From NCBI GenBank assembly GCA_022828145.1, contig JAJEJA010000098.1, positions 1-41,604 on the forward strand: a stretch of 41,604 nt of DNA, in the 5' to 3' direction. How positions within the stretch are numbered: position 1 is the first letter of the stretch; every line of letters begins with the position of its first letter. The notes beneath the pieces are model-generated. The model was not told the origin of the DNA. It made no database searches and worked only from the letters and a program-made list of their open reading frames with translations. This document shows, piece by piece, positions 1-8,293 of this stretch. The stretch comes from Candidatus Poribacteria bacterium (lineage in GTDB: Bacteria; Poribacteria; WGA-4E; WGA-3G). A program made the position numbers and the translations under genes.

Positions 1-65
1 ATCACTACTACATTCTAATGTTTTATGTGATTTCGCACCAGCATCACACAACTTTTCACGATTGG

Positions 66-110
66 GGATAGGACTCAATACTGGTTAGTATTGAGGTGAA
101 AATCCTATCC
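66..110. repeat. Long perfect stem-loop
   Basis: Two nested perfect stems: an outer 8-bp arm GGATAGGA (66-73) pairs with TCCTATCC (103-110), and an inner 9-bp arm CTCAATACT (74-82) pairs with AGTATTGAG (87-95) across a GGTT loop, with seven unpaired bases (96-102) on the right side. No ORF covers it. It could be a structured RNA, a transposon-end hairpin or a terminator without a U-tract. It lies about 80 bp upstream of the IS200/IS605-like hairpin, so the two may belong to one decayed element. Confidence 0.55.
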
Positions 111-185
111 AAAGATGCTGATATATAATACCACATTTTCAGGTAAATGTCAAATTTAATTTACATATAAACCCTTTGGTCTCCG

Positions 186-221
186 TCTACATCCCCTACC
201 TAAAGGCAGGGGTCTTGACGG
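186..221 (+). mobile_element. IS200/IS605-like right-end hairpin (remnant)
   Basis: The hairpin CCCCTACC-TAAA-GGCAGGGG (193-212, one mismatch) followed by TCTTGAC resembles the right ends of IS200/IS605-family elements, which usually lie just after tnpB and also form the end of its guide RNA. No tnpA or tnpB reading frame is visible between 1 and 756, so any associated gene lies left of the window or is gone. The call rests on likeness of the hairpin and its flank only. Confidence 0.4.
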
Positions 222-258
222 GTTTAAGATAAGTTTATAATATTTTCCTTTTGAAAAG

Positions 259-304
259 TGTACGAATTCGTACAAAATAGTGTACATGCGTACATTCTTG
301 TACA
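259..304. promoter_or_regulatory. Array of five GTAC boxes at near-helical spacing
   Basis: GTAC occurs at 260, 270, 282, 290 and 300, that is at steps of 10, 12, 8 and 10 bp, so the first and last are exactly 40 bp apart. The first two form a 16-bp perfect palindrome, TGTACGAATTCGTACA (259-274), and the last three lie in TGTACA or CGTACA contexts. Regular half-sites on one face of the helix are typical of operators or iterons. No regulator or start codon is near enough to assign a target. Confidence 0.35.
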
Positions 305-597
305 TCCCTTGTTCAGTTAGTGACTGCAAGGCTTTGTAGCGTGTTTTCTGACTGATTCAATTTTTTAATTTCGCTGAAATGTACAGTATTCTCTCTATGT
401 TGAAATATGCAAGAAAATATTGTATTTTTTCTGATATTATGATTATTTCTGAACATTTTGTAGAATAGCATTGTCAACACCTTTTTACATAAACTTATAG
501 TAATGCAGTTAATAACTTATATTTTTATTGTAACATATATAAATACAGATATCAAGTTAAAATTGCATGAAACAGATAGGACTTACGCATTCAAGGA

Positions 598-672
598 TGA
601 ATGTGCTACAAGGGACACAAACTGGAAAGTTTGTGCTACAAAGAAACGCACAATCTAACAGAATGTGCTACA
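598..672. repeat. Dispersed short repeats (TGTGCTAC family)
   Basis: TGTGCTACA recurs three times here (602-610, 632-640 and 664-672). The 24 bases 648-671 (GCACAATC...TGTGCTAC) recur exactly, inverted, at 25089-25112. A related stretch, AAACTGGAAAGTTTG followed by a GCTACA tail, recurs at the right edge of the window (about 41572-41588). These are non-coding dispersed repeats of unknown mobility. Confidence 0.6.
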
Positions 673-690
673 GCCATGGTCTTGGGAATC

Positions 691-756
691 GCTAAATTGA
701 CGCATAAGGCAGAATACGCGTATGGTATTCTGCATTGATTAGGAAATCGCACCTAA
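691..756 (-). repeat. Palindromic dispersed repeat, copy 1
   Basis: Read on the minus strand this matches the copy at 19173-19243 over its whole length. It begins TTAGGTGCG-TTTCCTAA, has a central palindrome around GCAGAATACC / CGCGTATTCTGC, and ends GCGTCAATTTA. Its edge touches the stop codon of the WD40 gene at 757, so it may act as that operon's 3' end structure. Confidence 0.65.
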
Positions 757-2808
757 CTACAAAGCAGATGGATCCATAAAAGTTTTCATATCCCAGAGAA
801 GGACGGTGCCATCATAACTCCCGCTTGCAAGAAGTTCGCCATCCGGTGTAAAGGCTAAATCTTGGACATCCGATGCGTGCCCCCAGAAAGTATGGCGCAA
901 TTCGCCAGTCGCCATTTCCCACAAATGAATCGGTGCTTTGTCCAATCCCCACGTCCACCATGCACCTGAAACGAGGTACTTTCCACAAGGCGAAAATGTC
1001 AATGCCCAAGGACGAATACATCCCTTAGGTTGAAGGAATATCATCCGTGTTTCTAAGGTTTCTGTGTCCCACAATCGGATTTCGTTGTTTAACCCGTCTG
1101 CGATCCAAGTGCCGAGTCCGCCTGCTATCCAGTTTCCACACGGAGAAAAAACAATTGACTGTATGTGTTGATATTCTTTCCATTGAAGATTCCCACCCTT
1201 GCTAACTCGCTCAATTTCCTCTGGTTCACCTCTATATAAGGAGACATCTTCTAAGGTGTCAGGTAATGGAAGTGGTGAGATTTGTTCTCCGGTTTCAATA
1301 TTCCAGAGCAATGCTGTTCCATCTCTGGAAGCGGTAACGAAGCGTTTTCCATCTGGATGAAATGCTATTGATTCAATTGAACTGGTATGTCCGATCAGTG
1401 TATGCTGTTTTTGCCAGCGTGCGACATTCCAAATATATAATTCCTCTCCCCGTGCCCCGCTAACAATATATTCCCCTGTAGGAGAAAACGATAACGCATA
1501 GCTCCCGTGTTCATGTGCTATCAGTTCAGCGACTAATTCTTCAGATTCTATGTGCCAGACTTGTATCCCACTGTCTCCCACATCAATTGCTAAGAGTTGA
1601 TCATCTGGAGACAACGTCATGCACTTTCTTGCAGTTCTGCGTTTATCTTCAGGTGGAAGTATTTGCTGGACTTGCCGACTTTTGATATTCCAAAAAACCT
1701 TTCCACTGCCGCCATAATGACCACTGATCAATGTTTTGTTATCTTGCATAAATGCCACCGAAAAAGGAGCACTTCGATTACCAGAGAAGAATGACTTTGT
1801 AGCTAAAGTATCTTCCTCCCATATCTGTATTTTTCGGTTCGAGCTCGCAATAACGAGTTTCGTTCCATCGATTGAAAATCTTACATTACTTGTTGGGGCA
1901 CCAACAGTGTTGAAGGTATCCAGTTTTTTGTCGCTTGAAGCATCCCAAATTTCTACTTTATCCTCATAGATGTCTGCCACGCGTAGTGTTTCATCAGGAG
2001 CATACGCAAGTCTTACTCGGTTTCCTTCACAACTTTTAGGTGTCATAATAAGAGATTCACTCTGAATATCCCACACTTGAACGGTAGTCCCAAGACTTGC
2101 ACTGGCAAGGTATTGTCCACACGGAGCAAACAGGAGCGTATGCAATGGATTGGTGTGTCCCGTAAGGCACGCGATGTCTTCACCTGTGTTTATATTTGCG
2201 ATCGTCACTGTTTCTGGTGCAGATACATACGCAAATAAATTGCTGTTGGGTGAAAAAGCGATGGGAAAATATTTGTCATAAGCAGCACCTTCTTTTCTAT
2301 AATCATTTAACTTTGGTTCTTCAAGTTTATAATCCCTGATAGGTGTGTTAGGCTCTGTGTGCCATGCATAGACAGCACTATGTCCAAAACCGGAAGCAGC
2401 GAGATATTGATCGTCCGGTGAGAAGTGGGCATGCAAAATGACATTGCGATCCTCTGTACCTCCCCAGTCTGCTCTTGTAACACACTGTCCGTTTTGTGTA
2501 TCCCACACCTTAAGAATCCCGTCTTGGTCTCCCGTGGCGATCCAACGAGAATCGTGTGAGAAGGTTGCGACATTCATCATGCCGCGTTCTGTGCCCATCA
2601 ATGCGCGGGGTTTAAGTGTTTCCATATCATATAACCAGAATCCGATTTTTGTTGCAACGGAAAGATATCTGGCATCAGGTGAGAATTCTACATCAAGACG
2701 TATGCCTTGTCCGAATCGTGCAATTGCGCCTTCGGGGAGTTCCCAGGTTGTTATATCTGTGTCGTCAAGTGGTCTAAGTGCAAGAGCTGAAGGGTTTCTG
2801 TTTTCCAT
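757..2808 (-). CDS. WD40-repeat beta-propeller protein (paralogue 1)
   Basis: A 683-residue protein made almost wholly of WD40 repeats, with many blades carrying FSPDG/FSPCG turns and ending in IWD/LWD-type strands; the last blade reads LLASGSYDGTVLLWDM. The length suits two seven-bladed propellers. Residues about 21-60 hold a family signature, TWELPEGAIARFGQG, followed by a blade ending GFWLYD. The same signature lies in the two downstream-facing neighbours and at the start of the propeller in the ECF sigma fusion at 13986. There is no signal peptide or membrane segment, so it is probably cytoplasmic. AAGGAG stands 8-9 bases before the ATG. It is the last of three tandem paralogues on this strand. 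WD40 proteins are usually binding scaffolds; the partner cannot be read from the sequence. Confidence 0.9.
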   Translation of the reverse strand: MENRNPSALALRPLDDTDITTWELPEGAIARFGQGIRLDVEFSPDARYLSVATKIGFWLYDMETLKPRALMGTERGMMNVATFSHDSRWIATGDQDGILKVWDTQNGQCVTRADWGGTEDRNVILHAHFSPDDQYLAASGFGHSAVYAWHTEPNTPIRDYKLEEPKLNDYRKEGAAYDKYFPIAFSPNSNLFAYVSAPETVTIANINTGEDIACLTGHTNPLHTLLFAPCGQYLASASLGTTVQVWDIQSESLIMTPKSCEGNRVRLAYAPDETLRVADIYEDKVEIWDASSDKKLDTFNTVGAPTSNVRFSIDGTKLVIASSNRKIQIWEEDTLATKSFFSGNRSAPFSVAFMQDNKTLISGHYGGSGKVFWNIKSRQVQQILPPEDKRRTARKCMTLSPDDQLLAIDVGDSGIQVWHIESEELVAELIAHEHGSYALSFSPTGEYIVSGARGEELYIWNVARWQKQHTLIGHTSSIESIAFHPDGKRFVTASRDGTALLWNIETGEQISPLPLPDTLEDVSLYRGEPEEIERVSKGGNLQWKEYQHIQSIVFSPCGNWIAGGLGTWIADGLNNEIRLWDTETLETRMIFLQPKGCIRPWALTFSPCGKYLVSGAWWTWGLDKAPIHLWEMATGELRHTFWGHASDVQDLAFTPDGELLASGSYDGTVLLWDMKTFMDPSAL

Positions 2809-2905
2809 AAAGATGTCTCCTTTTATTGCTTATAGACGTTCGATATGCAATAACCGCGCGTCAAGGTATTATACAGAATTGACCAAGAGAATTGATGAGA
2901 AATGT

Positions 2906-4936
2906 TTAACAGTTGATAAAAGGTTTCATATCCCACAAGAGGATGGTGCCATCATAACTACCGCTTGCAAGAAGTTCGCCATCTGGTGAAAAAGCAAGAT
3001 CTTGAATGTCTGTAGGGTGTCCATAGAAGGTATGGACGTTTTCCCCAGTGGCTACCTCCCATAGATGGATGGACATCTGCTCTAAACCACTTTTCCACCA
3101 CGTCCCGGAAGCAAGATACCTTCCACAAGGGGAAAAAGCAAGTCGGTAGGTCTTAGAAGCATCTGTAGGTAGTAGTATCGCCATTCGTGCTTCTAAGGTT
3201 ACTGCATCCCACAGTCTAATCTCATTAGGTATTCCTCTCCCTCTCCGTGACAATTTGCAGGCGATGAGATTACCACACGGAGAAATCTTTATAGTACCAG
3301 GGCAAAAACCTGGCTGGTGGATCCTCAACTTCTGTTTCCATTTAATGAATTGTTGAATTTCTTGGATGCTACCTTTATATAGGGAAAAATCTTCTAATAT
3401 CGGTTCTAAAGGGAGTGAGCCTACCTGTTCACCATTCTCAACATTCCATACCCGTGCGGTTCTGTCATGGGATGTGGTGACGAGCTGCCTACCATCAGGG
3501 TGGAATACCACATTTGTAATCTCATCAGTGTGCCCTATGAGTTCGTGCCGCTTTTCCCAACGCTGCGTGTCCCATACATAGAGCTCATTGGGCACAGATG
3601 CGCTGGCAAAACAATCTCCTGTCGGTGAGTAAGCCAACTGTAGAATACGTTTGTCATGTCCAGTCAGTTCGGCAATTAGGTTGCCAGATGTAATCTCCCA
3701 GACTGTGATAGTGATATCATTGTTATAGCGACCACCAAAAGCAAGGATTTTTTCACAAGGGGACAAGATACTCTTAAGACCAAAAGAGAACCCCTCTGTA
3801 TCGGGGCAGAAAATTCGTTGTGCCTGACGTTTTTGAACAGACCAGAACATGGTTTCAGATCTGTAACAACTCATCAGAGTCTCTCCTTGTTGAGAAAAAC
3901 GCAACCAATCGACGACTTGTGTATGTGCATCAGGTATTGGCACGACCCTAATCGGTTCTTCTGCTGTCCATACTCGGATTTCACGAAAGTTTGCGATTGC
4001 GAACTGTTTCCCATCGTCTGAATAGCGACATATTGCCCTGCGTGTCCGAAATTCCAAAGTGCCTGTCTTCTCGCGCTGCACCGTATCCCACATCACAACC
4101 TTTCCCTCCTGGACTTCAGCCACATGTAATGTTCCATCAGGCGTATAAGCAAGTTTCATAGAAGTAGTGCTGCCTGCGGCGTGTACTATTTCTGAGGTGG
4201 CGTTGTGAATATTACACACCTGCACATCGCCATTCCTGTGCGCCGATGCAAGGTATTGACCACACGAGGAAAATACAAGACCTTGAAATCCCAAAGGGAC
4301 GGGATAATTTAAGTCTGTAATAAGTTCACCGGTGTCTATATCTGAAATCGTTACTGTGGTCCGGGGTGATACAGAGGACACATACGCGAGTAGATTCCCG
4401 TTAGGTGAGAAGCAGATTGGAAAGTTGTGACCTTTCGTATCTTCCGCATCAATCGGAAACCGTAGGAGGGGTTCATTAGCATCCGTGCGCCAAGTGTAGA
4501 CGGCATTTCGTCCGTGGCTGGTTACAGCAAGATATTGTCCATCCCCCGAAAATTGGAGCATACTAACACTGGCATTACCCATATTCCCGCGGTAGTCTAT
4601 ATTAGTGATGCACTGCAGGGTTTGTGTGTCCCATACTTTAACGATGCCATCCGCATTGCCGGTAGCGATCCACTGTGCATCGCGCGAAAAGGCGATCGGT
4701 TGAAGCATCCCCCGTTCTGTCTCAAACAGTGCAAGGGGATTAAGTGTAGGTAAGTCATACAACCAACATCCGAGTGCCGTTGCGACAGCGAGATGCTCCC
4801 CATCGGGTGAAAATGACAGATCCCACAGACGCCCCCGTCCCAATCGTGCAATTGCTCCTTCGGGGAGTTTCCAGGTTGTCACGTCGCTGTTTGTTTGCGT
4901 TGATTGTATAGTTGTCTGTGACCGTAGATTTTCCAT
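2906..4936 (-). CDS. WD40-repeat beta-propeller protein (paralogue 2)
   Basis: A 676-residue WD40 protein, colinear with its neighbours on both sides: residues about 22-36 read TWKLPEGAIARLGRG, the first blade ends GCWLYD, and the last blade reads LLASGSYDGTILLWDM. Blades in the middle (for example HELIGHTDEITNVVFHPDG and LTGHDKRILQLAYSPTG) follow the GH...SPDG...WD pattern. GGAGG lies six bases before the ATG. There is about 100 bp on one side and 35 bp on the other to the flanking paralogues, with no obvious promoter, so the three genes are probably one transcript made by tandem duplication. No catalytic residues are visible; a protein-binding role is inferred from the fold. Confidence 0.9.
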   Translation of the reverse strand: MENLRSQTTIQSTQTNSDVTTWKLPEGAIARLGRGRLWDLSFSPDGEHLAVATALGCWLYDLPTLNPLALFETERGMLQPIAFSRDAQWIATGNADGIVKVWDTQTLQCITNIDYRGNMGNASVSMLQFSGDGQYLAVTSHGRNAVYTWRTDANEPLLRFPIDAEDTKGHNFPICFSPNGNLLAYVSSVSPRTTVTISDIDTGELITDLNYPVPLGFQGLVFSSCGQYLASAHRNGDVQVCNIHNATSEIVHAAGSTTSMKLAYTPDGTLHVAEVQEGKVVMWDTVQREKTGTLEFRTRRAICRYSDDGKQFAIANFREIRVWTAEEPIRVVPIPDAHTQVVDWLRFSQQGETLMSCYRSETMFWSVQKRQAQRIFCPDTEGFSFGLKSILSPCEKILAFGGRYNNDITITVWEITSGNLIAELTGHDKRILQLAYSPTGDCFASASVPNELYVWDTQRWEKRHELIGHTDEITNVVFHPDGRQLVTTSHDRTARVWNVENGEQVGSLPLEPILEDFSLYKGSIQEIQQFIKWKQKLRIHQPGFCPGTIKISPCGNLIACKLSRRGRGIPNEIRLWDAVTLEARMAILLPTDASKTYRLAFSPCGRYLASGTWWKSGLEQMSIHLWEVATGENVHTFYGHPTDIQDLAFSPDGELLASGSYDGTILLWDMKPFINC

Positions 4937-4971
4937 AAAATGCCTCCGATTTTATTGTAGCGTGAAATGTC

Positions 4972-7137
4972 TTACATGCCTATAAACGGTTTCATATCCC
5001 AAAGGAGGATTGTACCATCGTAGCTGCCACTTGCCAAGAGTTTACCATTCGGTGAAAATGCGAGTGCCCATACATCTGTTTGATGTCCTTTGAAGGTGTG
5101 GATGCATTCTCCAGTATTAACTTTTAACAGACAGATTGGCATAAATTCTTGTCCCTCTTGCCATTGTGCACCTACAGCAAGGTATTTGCCGCAAGGTGAA
5201 AACCTAAAGGTCTGTGGTCTCTGACATTCTGTCGGCGGAATTATTACCATACAGGTTTCTAAGGTAGTTGAATCCCATATTCGGATTTCATTTCTCCACT
5301 CCCTTCTAATCACACCAGCAATGCGTGTGCGGCAAGGAGATAACTTGAGCTTACCCCAGATCCGTTGCGTTTCAGAATCTGGTTGTTCGTGAAAACGTTG
5401 AATATCTTGTGATGTACCTTTATACAATGATGTATCTGAGCATATTGATATATCAAGTGAACCGACCTGTTCACCGCTTCCTAAATCCCATACGAGAATT
5501 GGACCGACACGTGGCACTATGATCCCTTGTTTCTTGTCTGAAGGTAACAATAGTTGCCAACGTTTAGAGACTTGCATCTCGCTTTGTACAATTGGATTTT
5601 GAATGTGGTGTTGTTTTTTCCACTGCTTTGCATCCCATATTGTGAAGCTATCACCATAGAAACTCACAAAGTGTTCACCGTCTGGTGAAAAACCCATTCT
5701 AACGATTCTTGATGGATTTTGCGTTAATTCAGCGATTCGTTTGCTGGATTCAAGATGCCAGATATAGATGATTTTTCGAATATTGGTAGTGACAAGATAT
5801 TCTTCACACGGAGAGAACGACATCCTTTTCACTCCTTGATATTCTTCATTGAGTTCTGTAAACAGTTTATCTGCATCTAAATCCCAGACTCTAACAACAC
5901 GACTTTCTTCTACGACAGCGAGGAGTCTCTTACTTCTCGATAAAGATATTTTATCGGGTGATTCTGGATGTGCCAGATGGATTTTCTGTTGCACTTGTCC
6001 GTTCATAACGTCCCATATCCTATATCCGGAAACATCATTAGCACTGAGTAGCTTGCGGCTGTCTTTGAGAAACTTTACAGAAATTACACCTCTTGATATA
6101 TGTGTGGGAAGTGATTGAACTGTAGAGGGATTGCCTTGTGTCCACACCTGCAGTTCTCCACATCTATTAGTTGCAGCGAATCGTGTTCCATCTGATGAAA
6201 AAGACCCAAATATAGGGTTTGGAGATTCAAAGGTATCTACTGTTTTTTGTTGCTTTGCATCCCAGATGACCACCTCCTTGCGAGAGAACCCAGCAACCTG
6301 TAAGTTTCCATCGGCTGTATAGGACGGAACACTTATCTCTAAACTTCGATTGTCGCTATGGACTGTTGGTGACATCTTTAGAGTACCGTTGTTAACATTC
6401 CATATAAGGATTTTATTACCTCGATTTGTAGCTGCAAGATATTTTCCGCATGGAGAGAATGCCAACTGATAACAGCCAATTGTTGATGTGTCAGTATAGT
6501 CATCTCGTAGTTTAGCAATCAGTTCTCCTGTCTCTATATGCACTACTGATGTAGTATTTGCTTCAGGGGTATATGCGATGAGACTTCCATCTGGCGAAAG
6601 AACTACAGGAAGGATATGTCCCTTTCCTTGTTCCGGTTGAAGAGAAAGGCTTTTAATTGGTGTACCAGTATTTGTCTGCCAATCGTAAATCGTAAAATGC
6701 AAACCACCTCCACTATCGCGTGAAATTAATTGTGAACACGTTATGTATTTCCCCTCTTGTGAAAACAGGAGATTTCGGGGATGTGCCTGCATTGCATTAG
6801 TACTTTTAAGTAAATCTATGCTGTCAGCACATTCAAGGTTTTGTGTATCCCACATTTTAACTGTTCCATTCCAGCTTCCGGTAGCAAACCACTTGCCATC
6901 TTGTGAAAAGGTGATGTCGCTGAGAATGCTTTGTTCAGTATCCCACGTATTGCTGAGTTTCATGGTATTTATATCATACCACCAGCAGCCGATAGTTGAC
7001 GCAACGACAAGGAATTTTCCATCAGGCGAGAATGTCATACCACCGCTTATCCAACCATTACCTAATCGGACAGTCGCCCCTTCAGGAAGATTCCAAGTTG
7101 ATAAATTTGATCCATCTGTTTGTTCCCTGTATATCAA
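4972..7137 (-). CDS. WD40-repeat beta-propeller protein (paralogue 3)
   Basis: The promoter-proximal member of the WD40 triplet. The open frame extends to a GTG at 7212, but the start is better placed at the TTG at 7137: CTAAGGAG sits six bases upstream, and the resulting N-terminus (about a dozen residues before STWNLPEGATVRLG) matches the short N-termini of the paralogues. This gives 721 residues. The blades are more diverged than in paralogues 1 and 2, but the last again reads LLASGSYDGTILLWDM. No signal peptide or membrane segment is seen. Like its neighbours it is presumably a scaffold; the recurring LPEG-first-blade module hints at a shared partner with the ECF-WD40 protein. Confidence 0.85.
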   Translation of the reverse strand: MIYREQTDGSNLSTWNLPEGATVRLGNGWISGGMTFSPDGKFLVVASTIGCWWYDINTMKLSNTWDTEQSILSDITFSQDGKWFATGSWNGTVKMWDTQNLECADSIDLLKSTNAMQAHPRNLLFSQEGKYITCSQLISRDSGGGLHFTIYDWQTNTGTPIKSLSLQPEQGKGHILPVVLSPDGSLIAYTPEANTTSVVHIETGELIAKLRDDYTDTSTIGCYQLAFSPCGKYLAATNRGNKILIWNVNNGTLKMSPTVHSDNRSLEISVPSYTADGNLQVAGFSRKEVVIWDAKQQKTVDTFESPNPIFGSFSSDGTRFAATNRCGELQVWTQGNPSTVQSLPTHISRGVISVKFLKDSRKLLSANDVSGYRIWDVMNGQVQQKIHLAHPESPDKISLSRSKRLLAVVEESRVVRVWDLDADKLFTELNEEYQGVKRMSFSPCEEYLVTTNIRKIIYIWHLESSKRIAELTQNPSRIVRMGFSPDGEHFVSFYGDSFTIWDAKQWKKQHHIQNPIVQSEMQVSKRWQLLLPSDKKQGIIVPRVGPILVWDLGSGEQVGSLDISICSDTSLYKGTSQDIQRFHEQPDSETQRIWGKLKLSPCRTRIAGVIRREWRNEIRIWDSTTLETCMVIIPPTECQRPQTFRFSPCGKYLAVGAQWQEGQEFMPICLLKVNTGECIHTFKGHQTDVWALAFSPNGKLLASGSYDGTILLWDMKPFIGM

Positions 7138-7275
7138 AGTGCTCTCCTTAGAATATGTTTTGGCAGAATAAGCGTTGGGTACTCTACATTGATAAGGATC
7201 ACAAACACCCACCGGATTGAAAACAGAAGTATAATTCCGCTAGAATTGAGACTAACGGTGTGCGTAATTAACGGC

Positions 7276-7349
7276 ACACGGAGTGTGCCTACTACTTTTA
7301 AGAGACTTTTTTTAAATGGTGGAAATACACGGAGTATGCCTACTACCTT
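7276..7349. repeat. Short direct repeat pair
   Basis: ACACGGAGTGTGCCTACTAC at 7276 recurs as ACACGGAGTATGCCTACTAC at 7327, one mismatch, 51 bp apart. It is non-coding. Together with the MITE to its right it fills much of the gap between the WD40 operon and trxA. Confidence 0.55.
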
Positions 7350-7370
7350 TAATTTTATTACCTTTAATTA

Positions 7371-7522
7371 ACGTGAGTTTGATAATAAAATGCAATATGC
7401 GTTGTAGGTCGGGTTGAGGCACGAAACCCGACAGGTATTGCTCTATAATGGGTCAAAATGTTGGGTTTCGTGCCTCAACCCAACCTACGTAAGTTATTTG
7501 TTCTGATTTATCAAACTCACGT
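7371..7522. mobile_element. MITE with 15-bp terminal inverted repeats and 8-bp target duplication
   Basis: A 152-bp non-coding element with perfect 15-bp terminal inverted repeats (ACGTGAGTTTGATAA and its complement). It is flanked by the exact 8-bp direct repeat TTTAATTA (7363-7370 and 7523-7530), which is a target-site duplication. Inside are two 30-bp inner inverted arms (7404-7433 and 7459-7488) containing GGGTTGAGGCACGAAACCC. A truncated copy of the same element lies at 27141-27266, and an element with the same ends is cut by the right edge of the window. No transposase is present, so it must have moved in trans. Confidence 0.85.
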
Positions 7523-7530
7523 TTTAATTA

Positions 7531-7955
7531 CATTTTGAAATGGTGGGAAACATACGGATGCAGATCAAGGTTTTAATTGGGTAATATACGGATGGGGAAT
7601 TCCAATCCCTACGAATTTATAATGTTAATCTTCATGCAGTTGTGCTACATTAAGAAAGATTGTGATATTCACGAGTTTTTTGGAACAGATTTTACCCGAT
7701 GTTGATTACGAATCTTTGTGTTTGCGTACTCATACAAGGTATATTATAACATATATTCTTAGCTGTGTCAATGTAATTTCGTTAATAAGTTAGCCTACAT
7801 TCCTATTGTAATATAAAATAATGTGGAAATTAAACACATTATAGAGTAACATATTAGGTGCAGTGATGCATTTTTTTAGATTAGATGCAACAATTGCATT
7901 TTACCTAATCATTACAAGCTTAACTTAGATTTAGATTAACTTATAAGGAGTTAAA
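7531..7955. other. AT-rich intergenic region upstream of trxA
   Basis: About 425 bases without a credible ORF. A palindrome TGCAACAATTGCA lies about 70 bases upstream of trxA. The trxA ribosome-binding site AAGGAG is at its right end. I could not pick out a convincing promoter. Confidence 0.5.
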
Positions 7956-8285
7956 ATGTCAGAAAGTACTTTCGAAATTACCGATGATACATTTGATGGG
8001 ATGGTCATCGCATCAGACACACCTGTTGTTGTTGACTTTTGGGCTGAGTGGTGCGGTCCATGTAAGATGATTGCACCAATTCTGGAGGAACTCGCAGAAG
8101 AAAACACTGATACTTTCAAAGTTGGAAAAGTCAACGTTGATGAAAACCGACAGAGCGCAATGAAATATAGTGTCCGTAGTATTCCAACACTGCTGGTGTT
8201 CAAAGATGGAGAAATCGCAGAACAGATTGTCGGAGCTATGCCGAAAGATGCACTCAAGAAGAAAATCTTAGATGCAATAGAATAA
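7956..8285 (+). CDS. trxA: Thioredoxin
   Basis: A 109-residue single-domain thioredoxin, the usual length for TrxA. The active site WCGPCK is at residues 32-37 inside VVVDFWAEWCGPCKMIAP, and the cis-proline loop SIPTLLVFKDGE lies at about residues 75-86. It reduces protein disulphides in the cytoplasm using electrons from thioredoxin reductase. AAGGAG lies six bases before the ATG. waaA follows after an 8-bp gap on the same strand, so the two are probably cotranscribed, although their functions are unrelated. Confidence 0.96.
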   Translation: MSESTFEITDDTFDGMVIASDTPVVVDFWAEWCGPCKMIAPILEELAEENTDTFKVGKVNVDENRQSAMKYSVRSIPTLLVFKDGEIAEQIVGAMPKDALKKKILDAIE

Positions 8286-8293
8286 AAAGTTTA

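Noticed and set aside
2438..2989. 183-aa plus-strand ORF across the ends of two WD40 genes
   Set aside because: Antisense shadow of repetitive WD40 coding DNA; no family likeness or ribosome-binding site.
7137..7212. GTG start at 7212 for the third WD40 gene
   Set aside because: The added 25 residues have no counterpart in the paralogues and no ribosome-binding site; the TTG at 7137 has CTAAGGAG at the right distance.
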